A model generated the notes under the pieces. It was given only the letters and a program-made list of their open reading frames with translations. It did no database searches and was not told the origin of the DNA. Below, piece after piece: positions 35,246 through 47,384 of a DNA stretch of 64,000 bases. The position numbers were made by a program, and so were the translations under genes. How positions within the stretch are numbered: the first letter of the stretch is position 1; each line of letters opens with the position of its first letter. This DNA is from Crotophaga sulcirostris (Eukaryota; Chordata; Aves; Cuculiformes; Crotophagidae), in the NCBI GenBank assembly GCA_013397455.1, contig VYZB01000214.1:1191238-1255237 (forward strand), written 5' to 3'.

Positions 35246-38200
35246 ACGTGCTCAAGCAACTCTGTGCAGAGCTGCGCGTCCCTGGGCGATGGGTGCTGGC
35301 TAAGCAAGATGTCAATATTGAGCTGTGTGGCTGCAGAGAGGCGGAGGATGGGGCTTAGCAGGCAGAGCAGGTCTCTGCAATTGCAATTCAAGGGCTTGTT
35401 TTGATGGACCTGTGTTTAGCTTTGTCTGGAGGGCTCTTCTTGTGCTGCATAAGATCAGGTTTTGTGTTGCCTTCCTCTGAAGGGTAATGCTTAGTGGCGA
35501 GGTGACAGTAGCAAAACCCGCGTCTGATCCTGCTGTGCCGGCAGGGAGCTCCTGTCCATAGTCTCACTTTCACAGCGGTGCCGAGTCCTTGCAAGCAGAG
35601 CTGGGAATGCAATAACAGCAAAACATGCTCCTTTAACCTACTTGGCACCAGTGTGTAAAATAATACCCCAGATAGGTACCCTGAATGCTTTTATAATTTA
35701 TTCATTCAACAATTTCTTTTGATGTAGTTAATGTTGGATTTCCCTGGCCAGGGCTGGCATATGAAGCGTGAGAAATCCTTATGGACAGGTTGCTTTACCT
35801 TCCCAAAAACAAACTCGTGTTATCTGCCAAGTGGCCTAAATGAGCTGAATCCTCAGGGATGTGCTGCCGGGCCACAGGGGATGCTCTGGCTGTCAGCTGG
35901 AGTGCTCAGGCTTGCATTTAACTAGGGAAGGGGTAAAAGAGAGGCCGGCAGACAGGGGATCCTGGTCAGTTTTATTCAGCCTAGTCGGCACCTGGAACGT
36001 TCCTTCTCTCCTCCAGGATTTGGAATATATGTAAATAGCAACAAATGGGGGAAAAAAAAAGCATGGTCAATCTCTCTTGGTGCACAAATCTTCACTAGAT
36101 TGCATCCATGAAAACCTTCCTGCTTTCTTCCATCTGTTTACCCAAGAGACTTCACTGCTTTGTACAAACCTGCACTTTCACCCTTACCCATATTCTGTGT
36201 CTGCCTTTGTCCTCTTGCAATGAGAACTGCAGTAATGACTGGTTTTCTCCAGCTGATGGACTAGGCTTTTCATGATTTGGGCCAAATCCTTAAAATGCCA
36301 AGCTAGAGGAAACAAAAGGGATGATTGTAAATCTGTGTTTTCTCTTTTGGAGACAGATTTTTATTCTTTGACCTTTCATGGCCTGGAGATCTCAAATTCC
36401 CAACTCAACTTAGTCCGCTGAAGAAACTCGAGGTTTTTTGAACAGGGGGTCTCTGAAGCTGTATTTTACCCCCAGAGCGAGAAGTCGAAGGGTAAGTGTT
36501 AATCTCAATCTGATTTCATGTACAAAACAGCTGCTTGCATCTCTCACCATGCATCTGTCTCAGATGGAACTGTTTTCTACCACTCTGTTTAGCACAGCCA
36601 GAAAGTTAATTTAGTGCATATTGGGAAATTCCTCAAACACCATGAGACTTAACACCATTTTTTCCATCAAACCCTGGAGTTTGTGTTGATATTTAGATGT
36701 GTGAGCCTGCAGTGCTGGAGAGTGGAATGTTTCACTAATTTATTGGAGGGAGCTGATCTGGGGTGTTATCTCCATAGACCAAGCTGTTATTGTTTCACTT
36801 ACAAGCTAAGTGCAATATAACTCAAAGTCACAATGCATTCCCTGTAATGCAAAACCCATAATACTCTCCTGTGGTTGACACCTGAAGTAAAGTATGTGTC
36901 TGCCAGTCTCCTTGAATAATTTGGCTGTGTATTCTAATTGGGTTTATATAAGGCCCCAGTTTATTTATGGATGTGCTTTTAAGTGCATTATGCAGTGGTT
37001 GGGGGTGCTAGTTTGGGAATCGTGGCATGTGAGCTCTCGTGCTGACTGGGCTCCTGCCTCTGCTGGGCTTTTGGGTGAGTCTTCAACGGCAGAAGCGCCC
37101 GTTGATCTTGCGGCTCGGCGCTGCCCAGCGCAGTCTCTATTGCAGACAGTAGGAAATACCAGTGAGTTTAAATATGAGTAACATAATTAGGCTTACAGAA
37201 ACATCAAAGTTCCTTCAAGTGCAAGGTCTGGGAAGTCTGATTGTGAGAAAATTGCTCTCTTCAGCTCCAGAGAGGAAACGAGGGTCAAAAAGCACAAAAC
37301 TGTTGCTTTGGAGTTCCCAGGGCTCTGCGCAGGGGAGGTTTCCAGGAGGAAAGCAGGAGACCTCAGCAGCAGGGAGAGGACCCAGCTGGCCCTGTGTGAA
37401 AGAAGTTGGTAGAAAGCAACAATATTTCAGTTCAGCACAAGAGCCAGGAGCTGTGTGGCATTTTGGTATCCCTGACCAGCTACTTCAGGGAGATAACTTG
37501 AACTGAGGCAGCTCTGGCAGTTCCAGGGCTCCCCATCACACTCAGTTTTGGGGCACAGGCTGCATCTGCATTAGAAAGTGCTGCAGAAAATGTGCAGCTG
37601 GAGCAGCAGGCAGTGATGGGGTGGAGGGCTTCAGCCCTCAGCGCACACCAGTGTCTCTCTCACAAAGAATCCATAACACAATACACCAATACAGTTATTG
37701 CAGAGCTGGAGGTGGCTGGATAGGAGGTAACCCAGAGGAGGTGGCAGATGGGAAAGCAGCAGGAAAATGAGAAGCCTTCGAGCATTCAGATGTGCTCAGT
37801 GGAGGCCTGGTGGGCAGGGTCCAGAGCCTGGCACTGACAGCAGTTTTGCCTCCTCTCCAGTGGGTTTGCTGGTGATTGGGAAATGTTCCTGCAACAAATA
37901 GTGACTGGTGGAGGGCAGGAAAGGACTAAGAGGTTATATACACCCTTTCACCTTGCTGCTGGCCCAATAACAACTGCCCAGTGCCCCGATATCATCCTTG
38001 TCATTGAATCCATCCAACCGTTGTGAGCTGGAAGGTCAAGTTTTGACCTCGAGGTTGTTAACTACAGTATCTCATGGCAGTGGATGACCTGCAGTGTAAC
38101 TACATGTATGCATAGGTTGTGTTTTCTCTGTCCCCAGAGGCTGGCTCTGCTTTTATTGCAGTAAATCCCTCATGGCTTGTTTTCCCCAGGGCAGCGTGGA

Positions 38201-38656
38201 GCAGGTGTAATGCACCCGAAGATGGGTGGGCTTGGGTGTTTCAGGGGTAACGTTGCTCTTGCCTTACACAGAGAGAACTCAGACCCCTTTGTCTTGGGAC
38301 CCAAACGTTGCTTTGGGGCTCAATCCCACCAAAACTCTCCTCTGGGCATGGCTGATAGGTTGAGAGCAAGGCAGGCAAGCTGTGGAGTCACAAAAAGGGG
38401 CCTCAAGATCCTGACTTGCATATAAACCAGATTGTGTTCAAAAAGAAGAAAAAAGCCCAATCCCGCTTGCTGCTTTTTATGGGAATGGAGGAGGTTACTC
38501 AGTAACCCACTTGTTCACAAAGGCACTTTTGTTCCTAATAGGTCCTGAAATGTTACGACCTAATGTGTAACTTCATAGTTTACTCATGTAGCGGCACCGA
38601 GGTTACTGTGTAAGGACACAAAGTAGCTGTTCCTTAATGGCAGCGCAAACCAGCAG

Positions 38657-38676
38657 CCCCGGCACCTGCGCCGGGG
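38657..38676. repeat. GC-rich perfect hairpin
   Basis: CCCCGGC and GCCGGGG form a perfect 7-bp stem around a 6-base loop (ACCTGC), inside a short CpG-rich patch (38640-38800). There is no T-run or gene context to suggest a function. Confidence 0.6.
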
Positions 38677-38881
38677 AGGAGCGCGTCTGCCAACCTGAGC
38701 GTGAAAGTTGCGGCTTTTCTGAGCTCAAGGCAGGACAAGATTGTGCGTCGTGCTTGTGAACAGGAATGGCTGGTGCTTGAAAACTGTGCTCTGCGCGGTG
38801 GGCTGGGACAGAGGAGCTCAGCAAGCAAAAAATTGTGATTTGAAACCATCCGAACGTACCTGGGAGGTGAGAGGTGACAAG

Positions 38882-39376
38882 CTGGAGTCCTCAGCACAAG
38901 AAGGACATGGATCTGCTGGAACGAGTCCAGAGGAGGCCACAGAGATGATCTGAGGGCTGGAGCACCTCCCATACAAGGACAGGCTGAGAGAGTTGGAGTT
39001 GTTCAGCCTGGAGAGGAGAAGGCTCCAGGGAGACCTTAGAGCAGCCTCCAGTGCTGAAAGGGGCTCCAGGAAAGCTGGGGAGGGGCTCTGGATCAGGGAG
39101 TGCAGGGACAGGAGGAGGGGGAACGGTTTTCAGCTGCAAGAGGGAAGATTGAGATGAGATATCAGGAAGAAATGTTTTGCTATGAGGGTGGGGAGGCCCT
39201 GTCCCAGGTTTCCCAGAGCAGTGGTGTCTGCCCCATCCCTGGAGGTGTTCAAGACCAGGTTGGATGGGGCTTAGAGCCCCCTGATCCAGTGGGAGGTGTC
39301 CCTGCCCATGGCAGGGGGGTGGAACTGGATGGACTTTAAGGTCCCTTCCAACCCAAAGCATTCCAAGATTCTATGA
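38882..39376 (+). mobile_element. CR1 LINE, group A, GATATC sub-branch
   Basis: It starts at CTGGAGTCCTCAGCACAAG and keeps the group A ORF2 end (LRELELFSLERRRLQGDLRA). It ends CCAAGATTCTATGA. Diagnostic bases GATATCAGGAAGAAATG, TTTTGCTATGAGG and GTTTCCCAGAG are shared with the 51897 copy. By eye the two differ at about 25 positions over about 390 bases, among the closest pairs here. Confidence 0.94.
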
Positions 39377-40188
39377 AGGGTGGATTGGACTCTCCCTGCA
39401 GCCAGAAGTCTTGGCTTGCTCAGAAAAATACAAGTTCTTTACACCTTTTCGGTGTTTTATTTTTAAGCAGTTGGCTTTAAGCAAAGGAATGGCATCCTCG
39501 TTACAGAAAGACTTCCTCCACACTTTAGGGAAAACAGTATGGGCAAACTAAACCAGTCCATGGGAAAAAGATGCAAGGAAAAGTAAAGCTTTATCTCCTT
39601 CACTATCCAGGCTCAAGAAGCAATGCCTGAGCCCTCCCTACTACCTGAAGTTGTGAGTGTCACTGATGCTGAGATAGTGTTTGCTTTTCTAATGCCAGCA
39701 GGGGATTATTTTGAAACACAAGGACCAGGATCCCTCATAATGCTAGGCCTAGACAGCGAAACTGCAGCTGATGCTGTTATTCAACTCAGTAACCGAGCCT
39801 TTGAGGAATTATTCTGCATTATTTGCTTCTCTTGTATCGCATGGCAGGAAGCGCCACAGGATAATTACTCACATTAGAAATGCTTCCTTTGGTCTGTTTT
39901 GAACATTTCACGTTTCATCTTCCCGGGTGCCCTGTGTCAGTGGAACATCCCATGGAGTGCAGTGCTCTTTCAGGGTGTTACCAAGGAGAGGTCTCCTGGA
40001 AAGAGCTGAGATAGCCCTAAATGCTGATGACAAAGGGACAAAGATGCCTGAAGACAGAGACAAGATGACAGTGTCTGATCTATTGTCAGATTTTGTACTT
40101 CCTCACATTTTACTAAAAATCTCTAATAACAGCCACATTTTTTTCCACCTTTTCGTGGAATGTTTCTTTTCTTAAAGAAGGTGAAGTA
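39377..40188. other. Unique sequence, nothing recognised
   Basis: It includes an 84-codon open frame (39623-39877) without splice-like limits or a recognisable motif. Confidence 0.5.
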
Positions 40189-40234
40189 GGAACTGGATGA
40201 TCTTTAAGATCCAAATTGTTCTATGATTCTATGA
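40189..40234 (+). mobile_element. CR1 LINE tail, 46 bases
   Basis: GGAACTGGATGATCTTTAAG is followed by TTCTATGATTCTATGA. Only the last part of the 3' end is present. It is too short to assign to a group. Confidence 0.75.
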
Positions 40235-40823
40235 AATAAATGGAACTGGAGTGGGGGAGCACAAAACTGAAGAGAAAATAAATGTTGGGGCTTTGCTTTC
40301 TTTCTTTTCCTGGCCATACTCTCAATGCTTTTTATAATTTGGCTTTATGAAATAGAGGAAACACGTATTCTCTTAGCTCATTTCCACTTCTTCTCAAATG
40401 GGGCCACACAGACCACCCACTCTTGCCCGGCCAAAGAGCACCAGGGCACCACTTATGATGTGTGGCCAAGTAGCTCCTGTTCAGGTTTTTTTGCATTAAT
40501 TCTGCACAAGCTTTCTCATCTCTGAAGCAGGTTCTTGAACAACAGCACCAGTTATCACCAAAACCAGGTTTCCATTATTTTTACTCCCGCCTCCAATAAG
40601 GTGTGAGGAACAATAGCAAAACTCAGCCCCTACAAGGAAGGTCTTGCAGCACTATGTTGAGTTGGTGGCAGGGAGCCGCTGCACTGGGGCGGGGGGGAGG
40701 TGTGAGCCATGCCCACTGTATCAAGGGAAAGCACAGGGCTGACCAGCTCTTTTGCTGGAGAAAGTGGTGTTGAAGCACATGCACACTCACTGCTCTCCAT
40801 TTCTGTGCTCTTACCCTCGGTAA
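40235..40823. other. Unique sequence, nothing recognised
   Basis: A short G-rich patch lies near 40688-40699. No gene or repeat is seen. Confidence 0.5.
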
Positions 40824-41524
40824 AGAACCATAGAACTGTTCAGTTGAGAAAGATCTTTGAGATCATGGAGTCCAACCATACCTGTCCACTACTAAAACAG
40901 ATCCCTGAGGAACTCATCCACCCTTCTGAAATCCCTCCAGGGATGGTGACTCCATCACCTTCCTGGGCAGTGGGTTCCAATCCCTGGGAACCCTTACAGT
41001 GAAAAAAGTTTTCCTAAAATCCAGTCTAAACTTCCTGTGGTACAACTTGAGGACATTTCCTCTCATCCTATTGCCTGTCACTTGGGAGAGGAGACCAGCA
41101 CCCACATCACTACAACCTCCTTTTGGGAGCTGCAGAGAGTGATGAGGTCTCCTCTCAGCTTCTTCTTCTCCAGACTAAACACCCCCAGGTCCCTCAGCCG
41201 CTCCTAGAACTCCTGTTCTCCAGACCCTTCCTCCGCTCCGATCCCTCTCTGGATGCGCTCCAGCCCCTTTCTTGTTCTGAGGGGCCCAAACTGAACCCAG
41301 GATTTGAGGTGTGGCCTCACCAGAGCCAAGTCCAGGGGGACGATCCCTTCCCTGCTCCTGCTGACCACACCATGATTGATCCAAGCCAGGATGCTGCTGG
41401 CCTTTTTGGCCACCTGGGCCCCTGCTGGCTCGTGTTCAACTGCTGTCAACCAGCACCCCCAAGGCCTTTCCCATCAGGCAGCTTTCCCACCACTCTGTCC
41501 GAAGCCTAGGGTGTTGCATCCTTC
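40824..41524 (-). mobile_element. CR1 LINE, group B-like, about 700 bases, old
   Basis: The reversed tail ACCATAGAACTGTTCAGTTG is diverged. On the minus strand ORF2 reads LLSQVTGNRMRGNVLKLYHR and FRKTFFTVRVPRDW. After frameshifts, SREGIVPLDLALVRPHLKSW and then TAVEHEPAGAQVAKKASSIL follow, which is the region just past the RT core. Indels break the reading frame several times. It is one of the two longest CR1 copies in the window. Confidence 0.9.
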
Positions 41525-41752
41525 ACCTGTTCCCCTCTGCTGTTCCATACCTTCCTGTACAACACCTGTAATATGCTGACTCCTTAGGTCTGTCTTGAGT
41601 AGACTTGGATTCTGCAGACATTTACATACGTGCTTAGGATGTGCCTATGCCCAGCACTGAGCATGGATCTCCATCTCTAAGATCTTAACTCCTTCTTTTT
41701 GTTACCCCACGTTTGAGTAACATTGGCCACTTGCAGCCCCTGAGTCTGATAT

Positions 41753-41827
41753 TCATTGGAACCATGGAATGGTTTGCGTTGGAAGGGAGCTTAAAGATCA
41801 TCTGGCTCCAACCCCCTGCCATGGGGG
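41753..41827 (-). mobile_element. CR1 LINE 3' end, 75 bases
   Basis: It reads TGGAATGGTTTGCGTTGG, then AGCTTAAAGATCATCTGG and CCAACCCCCTGCCATGGG, and then stops. GATCATCTGG and not GCCCATCCAG indicates an older source than group A. Confidence 0.85.
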
Positions 41828-42487
41828 TTAAAAAAAATCTTATCAGTATTTATGCATTATTTATGGAAAAAAATAATCAAACCTCACATCTAAGCTTTTC
41901 ACCAAAAAGCCTGAGTGTCCGTGTGTCTGTGCAATGATCCTGGAAGTGCTTCTGGCTGAGTACTGTTGGGAGTTTTTAAAAGGAAACTTTGTTTTAGAAA
42001 AAAAACCCAAAATCTTAATAATTGAGAAAATATTTCTCATCTTCCCAGTTGTTTTGATATCCTTTGGAAACAAATAGGTTTGCAAACCTATTAGAGACAA
42101 GTCTTGCAATAATTGGAATAAATGGAATAGAAGCACACAGAGTCATAAAACTTGTTTTATTCCCTTCTTTTCTCTCCGTATGCTCCACACAGCAATTGTT
42201 CCAGTGGGAAAGAGGTGGGAGAAAAATTGAGTTTTCATTGCATTCATTTCTAATTATTGCTTTTTATCTCTAATGGCTGTGGGATGCTTAATCTTTGAAC
42301 TTCAGTGTCAAAATATATTTGCAACATAGATCAAGTTAAAATAATTCCTTCTCTTTTTCCTTCCTGTATAGTACTTCCTCTGTTTTATTTCTATATCATG
42401 GACAGATTAACATTTAATCTCTTGTGTTGTATTCACATCCTAAATGACCATGTGCTGGGTAGAAGGAGAGGATTAAACAATGAGACG
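41828..42487. other. AT-rich unique sequence, nothing recognised
   Basis: AT-rich throughout, with an A-run at 41999-42006. No gene or repeat is seen. Confidence 0.5.
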
Positions 42488-42718
42488 AAAGTTGTGCAAA
42501 GAGAGGTTTAGACTGGTTATTAGGAAAAATTTCTTTACTGCAAGTGTTGTGAAACACTGGCAGAGGCTGCCCAGGGCAGTGGTTGTCTGTAGGGATGTTC
42601 AAAGGACATGTAGATGTGGTGCTCAGGGACATGGTTTAGTGGGACTTGGCAGTGTTAGGTTTACAGTTGAACTTGATGATCTTAAAGGTCTTTTCCAACC
42701 TAAACAATCCGGTGATTT
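42488..42718 (+). mobile_element. CR1 LINE 3' end, group B, about 230 bases
   Basis: It carries FRLVIRKNFFTASVVKHWQR from the ORF2 end, then CTTAAAGGTCTTTTCCAACC and a decayed tail CCGGTGATTTTAAC. Part of the segment between CAGTGG and GATGTTCAAAGG is deleted. Confidence 0.88.
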
Positions 42719-45451
42719 TAACAAAGGTGTGTTGCATTTCTGGGTTAAGTGATGCTCTCCTGTACCTGTAGGAGAGGAGGAACAAGCAATGCTGAGCTGG
42801 GTTAACTGTACTGATGTTTGCTGGGTGCTTCATTTACACAGTGCTGTGTTACGTGGTGTCAAACAAAAAAAATACAGAACAGAGGGTGAACTTTGGTAAC
42901 AGATAATCTGCAAACTGAAACTGCACCAGGACTGGCCAAAACTCTGTTAATGAAGTGTAGGGTGCTGCTAATAACTGGAGATGGGACCAAAAAATGTACC
43001 TGTTAACTTTTATTGCCTGTTTTCTTTGCATTCGTATCTGAGATCTGGGTTCAAATCGTAAATGGTAATAAGCAAAAGTCAAACTAGATGAGCTCTTGGA
43101 TCGGACCTCATTAGATCTAATGTAGATACAGATTCCTGGTTCACAGAGTGGTGTTTAATCACAGTTACCAACAAAATGTGGAAATTTAAGAGGTTTGCTT
43201 GTAAGACAGATAAAGTCCTAACCTGACTGTGCGTCCTTCCCCAGATCCCAGTGGCCCAGGCAGGACAAGACTTTGGGAATCACAATGTTTTTTTTTCAAG
43301 CAAGATAAGGTCTGTGTTGAGGGACAGTAGATCTCCTCTGAGCTTTGTTTTCCACCTGCAGATCCCTCCTTTTCCATTTCTATTTCCTAGGAACTTCTGT
43401 GGGTTTCTCTGATTTCTTTCTGGAGCTGCTTTGAGGTTGCAGTTGGGAAGTCTCCTAGGTGCTTTTCTGAAATTATTTGCTTTTTCTTTCCTATCCCAGC
43501 CCAAGAGGGAGCATTTGGTCAGCGAGCCCAAGAAGTGTCCACTCTTTGTTACTACTGCCCACCAAGGCCCCTCAGTAACCACTGCCAGAGAAAGTTGGCC
43601 CCCAAGGCTTGAATTACAGTGAAGCCATGGATAGAAAATACACCATGAAATTTTATGGCTCCTGCGAAGGGGCTACCATCTGCTTTTTCTTTTTTCCCCT
43701 TTCTTTTTTTTTTTTTTATAGCCATTCCACAGTCTATTAAACCATTACTGTCTGCTCCCCCACTTCCCGCCAAGGTCTGTGTCCATTTCAAAATACAACA
43801 CTTGGGATTTCAAAGCAGCTCTTGGGAATTCCCCAGAACCTTCCTGCTGCTCAGACCTTTGCTGATCCTTTTCTTTTTTAAAATTTTTAAATTAAATCTA
43901 TCTGTTAACACGCATGGGTACAGGTTGCTCTCGGCCCCTTGGTCTCTCTCTTTCCACTTGCTCTTTCTTCATGCAAAACCAGACAATCTTGCTGACCTGA
44001 GCCTGATCACGAATTGCTTTGTCTGATTGTGCCTTGCTGATCCTGCATAGACAAATACACTGAATGTGAAGCCTTAGTGATGCTTGTTGGGTACCTCTCC
44101 AAGCACAGAGCCTCCTGCTATGGGAGGTGAAGGCTGCACGTACCCCACTGCAGAGCCTGGGCTGCTTTGCAACCTGCAAGGTTATGAACACCTACCAGTT
44201 AGAGACTGAGCTGGCTCCAGACATCAAGCGTGAGTCCTAAGTCCTCTATCTTCCTCTTCAAACATCAGATGTGAGCACCAAGTCCTCTGTCTCCTCTTGC
44301 TTTCCTGTAATGCTGCTATTGCATCTCCTTGCTGCTGTTTGTATAAAAGGGAAACTGGATTCCTCTTGTTTCTGGAGTTCGCTTTCGCACATGTTGCGAG
44401 GCTTGCTAGTTCTTGTGACGGGAGGGTTTTCGTTTCCTTTAAACATTTGGGTAGGTTTCACATCTCCCTTCCCCCAGTTTTGCTTTCTGGAAGGTGGAAC
44501 AAAACCCCTTCAGCTGGAACAGGTGGGGCCGCCAGCCAAGCAAGCAGGGACTGCATCTCTCTGCAGGCTGCATCGTGCTGCAAGGCATTGCTACCAGTTC
44601 CCTCCTTAAACTGGTCCATCTCTAAAACAGAACAGCTTTCCATAGCAAATGTGTCTCTGCAACTTATGGATCTACTGACAGTGGATTGCAGGTTGTGATT
44701 TTGCCTTTGATTACAAAATATCTCTCCTGTGGTCCCTGAGCAGCTGATAAAAAGCACAGTTTTTGTCTCAGGATGATCTTTCACCCCATCCTTATCTCCT
44801 TTTCCTTCTAGTCTTGCATCACACAAATAGCCATGGGTACAAATAACAATAGGTATCCCATCAGCCTGGAAGGGTCCAGGGCAGTGCTGATGCTGTGGTT
44901 ACAACATGAGTGATGTTGCTGACTTCTTCATAACACAGTGCAGATAGCTCAGATCCGCTCTGCTTTCAATGAATCAGGCTCCGGAGTTATTTTGAGACGC
45001 TGCGTGATGGTTTAGGGCCACCTGCAGCATCCCAGGGAGGAGGAGAGTTTCAATGCTTAGCCAGCCAAATTGAAACACTGCAAGTATTTCATCTCCAAGC
45101 TGTGCAAACCAGCATCTTGTTGCAATCTCAGCTTCCTCTGAGGCTCCTCCTCTCTATCCACAGTTCTTCTCCGAAAGCACCACTGCCTTTTGGCAGTGCA
45201 GATCCCATGCCTGGGGTCCGAAAAGCTGAGTAACCGCTAGAGGGAGATGATAATGACTCTTAATATTTGTAGTTCTCATGTTATCTGTGACAAATAGCAA
45301 TTAGCCTTTGCAGTTGCACCGCTGTAACAAGGCTAAAGTCGTTCTCTGGAATCTTGCCATAAATGGAGAGGGGAGCTAAGCCAGGACTGCTACATCCTTA
45401 TTTCAGGGACCACCTTTGGGATTTTATGAATATAAATCACACAGCCTGACT
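42719..45451. other. Unique stretch with a poly-T run
   Basis: It contains the T14 run at 43704. Open frames such as 44297-44698 (133 codons) have no recognisable motif. A GGTTCAAATC string near 43049 resembles a tRNA B-box but has no tRNA fold around it. Confidence 0.5.
43704..43717. repeat. Poly-T run (14 T) in a pyrimidine tract
   Basis: The run lies inside a C/T-rich stretch (43682-43717) and is followed by ATAG, which also resembles a splice acceptor. No exon follows convincingly. Confidence 0.75.
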
Positions 45452-45532
45452 AGGTGTCCCTGCCCACGGCAGGGGGGTGGAACTGCATGATCTTTAAAGC
45501 CCCTTCAACCCAAACCATTCTATGATTCCATG
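45452..45532 (+). mobile_element. CR1 LINE 3' end, 81 bases
   Basis: It reads GGTGTCCCTGCCCACGGCAG, then GGAACTGCATGATCTTTAAA and CCAAACCATTCTATGATTCC. It lies 73 bases upstream of the chimeric element copy 2, in the same orientation. Confidence 0.88.
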
Positions 45533-45605
45533 GCTACAGCACTCTGTGCTTGAACACCAAATGCAGAACTTGGTGCATGTCTCTGTTGAGGCTAAACAGG
45601 AGTTG

Positions 45606-46297
45606 TTCATGGTGTTATCTGAAAAGTTATGTGACAGATGGGACTAATTTGCGGTTCTTTTTTTCCACCCAGGACAAAAAATGGTTTTGGGGGCATCTGT
45701 AATGTTAGGCACAGTACAAGAGTGCCTACCTGTCCTCATTCCTGATTTCATCTAGAATTCTGTTTATCTATTTATCTTTAAGGTGAAGGCTAGGCTGGGA
45801 TGTGAGTGGATCACTGGGAATTTGAAAAATAGAACTAAAAATGATCAATGCTTCCCACCACAAAATGTGGACCTTTCTGGGTAGTACATGGAAACACACA
45901 CAAACATCCATTTGAAATAAGTTAATTTGATTAAAATGCAGAAAATAATTGTAGCCAGTGTGTTCCTCTCAAACAGGGTCTCTTATTCAGAACTGGGGAG
46001 GGGACCTTTTATAGGGAGTGCAGGGACAGGAGGAGGGGGAACAATCTTAAGCTGCAAGAAGGGAGAATGAGACAAGATCTTATGAAGAAATGCTTTGCTG
46101 TGAGAGTGGGGAGGCCCTGACCCAGGCTGCCCAGAGCAGTGGTGGCTGCCCCATCCCTGGAGGTGTTGAAGGTCAGGTTGGATGGGGCTTGGAGCCCCCT
46201 GATCCTGTGGGAGGTGTCCCTGCCCATGGCAGGTGTTTGGAACCAGGTGGGCTTTGGGGTTCATTCTGACCGAAACCATTCCGTGATTCTATGACTT
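45606..46297 (+). mobile_element. Chimeric CR1-tailed element, copy 2
   Basis: The body starts at TTCATGGTGTTATCTG and runs about 385 bases. It contains CTAGAATTCTGTTTATC, GGCTAGGCTGGGATGTGAG and GTAGTACATGGAAACAC. It enters a group A CR1 3' end at CTGGGGAGGGG (45993) and ends in CCGTGATTCTATGA. The body is nearly identical to that of copy 1 on the opposite strand and absent elsewhere in the window. Upstream of the body the sequence is unrelated to copy 1, which marks a shared 5' boundary. No TSD is obvious, which is usual for CR1-type insertions. No open frame or polymerase III promoter is visible in the body. Confidence 0.8.
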
Positions 46298-46379
46298 TCT
46301 CCAGCTGACATGTCAGTCCTGGACTGGGAAAACCTTACCCAGTATATCTTCATCAAAGCAAATCCTTTTGGATGGGACT

Positions 46380-46455
46380 TCGAACACCTTGATCCAGTAG
46401 GAGGTGTCCCAGCTCATGTCCCTTCCAACCCTAAACATTCTGTGATTCTATGATT
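46380..46455 (+). mobile_element. CR1 LINE 3' end, internally deleted
   Basis: TTGATCCAGTAGGAGGTGTCCC is interrupted: after GGTGTCCC it passes to AGCTCATGTCCCTTCCAACC and the tail TGTGATTCTATGA. About 40 bases (the GCAGGGGGTGGAACTGG part) are missing. Confidence 0.85.
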
Positions 46456-47040
46456 TCTTCTATTCTTTCTCCCGTGATAAAAAAAATCAAATAAGAAGGA
46501 AAGGGAAGAAAATCTAAAAGTAACTGAGTGTGTGTGTGAGGAAAGTATTGCTGAAAACCCAGACACAGTTCCTTGGTTGGAAACAATGTGAGAATTTTCA
46601 TTACTTGGATTAAAGAAAAAAAAACCCAAACACTGAGCAAACTGAAACCTCATGTGTGAACTGTCAGATTCCTTCAGAAGCTATTTCTCACATGAAAGCA
46701 CTTGCTTATAGAAAGCGTTTTGCCCTGCTGTATTATGAACACAAAAGCTGTACCTAATTGGTTTATATGTTGACAGGCATCTTATTACAGAGAATAACAG
46801 TGCCTGGGCACCCCAGCCTCGCTGCGCGGGCGTCGCCTGGGAACTGCTGGCCCCTGTCATCTGCCAGCTATGGAGATTTGCTGCTGGGTGGGGAGGAAGT
46901 GCTTTGGTGGCTTCATTTCTCACTTTTCCATTGTGAATGAGCTGTTTGTAAATGTAACCTGGGTGCTGGGTGTTGGTCTGATGTGAACGTGTTCCACGCC
47001 TGCGTGGTCAGAGCTCATCACCGTCCAACTGGGACATCAG
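46456..47040. other. Unique sequence, nothing recognised
   Basis: A small CpG cluster lies at 46820-46850. No gene or repeat is seen. Confidence 0.5.
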
Positions 47041-47384
47041 GTATCACAGTATCACAGTACTACAAGGTTGGAAAGGACCTTTGAGATCATTGAGTCCAAC
47101 CTATAACCCAACACTAACACCAACCCATCTTCTAAACCATGGCACTGACTGCCTCATCCAATCTCCTCTCAAACACCTCCAGGGACAGAGACTCCACCAC
47201 CTCCCTGGGCAGCGCATTCCAATGGCCAATCACCCTTTCAGGGAAGAATTTCTTCCTAACATCAAGCCTAAACCTCCCCTGATGAAGCTTGAGTCCATGT
47301 CCTCTGGTTCTGTCACTGGTCACCTGAGAAAAGAGACCAACCCCTGCCTGACTACAACCTCCTTTTAGGTAGTTGTAGAGAGGT
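47041..47384 (-). mobile_element. CR1 LINE, group B, about 345 bases
   Basis: It begins with the reversed tail GTATCACAGTATCACAGTAC, a variant octamer also seen in the copy at 4851. On the minus strand it encodes [20 protein letters not shown], then [19 protein letters not shown] and [19 protein letters not shown] in one frame, unusually well preserved for this window. Confidence 0.92.

Larger units (their letters stand above)
33614..38881. other. Longest CR1-free stretch, 5.3 kb
   Basis: It contains short G-runs (33642-33657), a T10 run at 34041, the SINE-like relic at 35085-35245 and a GC hairpin at 38657. No gene was identified. The absence of CR1 over 5 kb in a CR1-dense window is noticeable but could be chance. 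Confidence 0.5.

Noticed and set aside
43040..43065. GGTTCAAATC, resembling the B-box of a tRNA or SINE
   Set aside because: No A-box, no cloverleaf arms and no downstream tail; an isolated 10-mer match is expected by chance.
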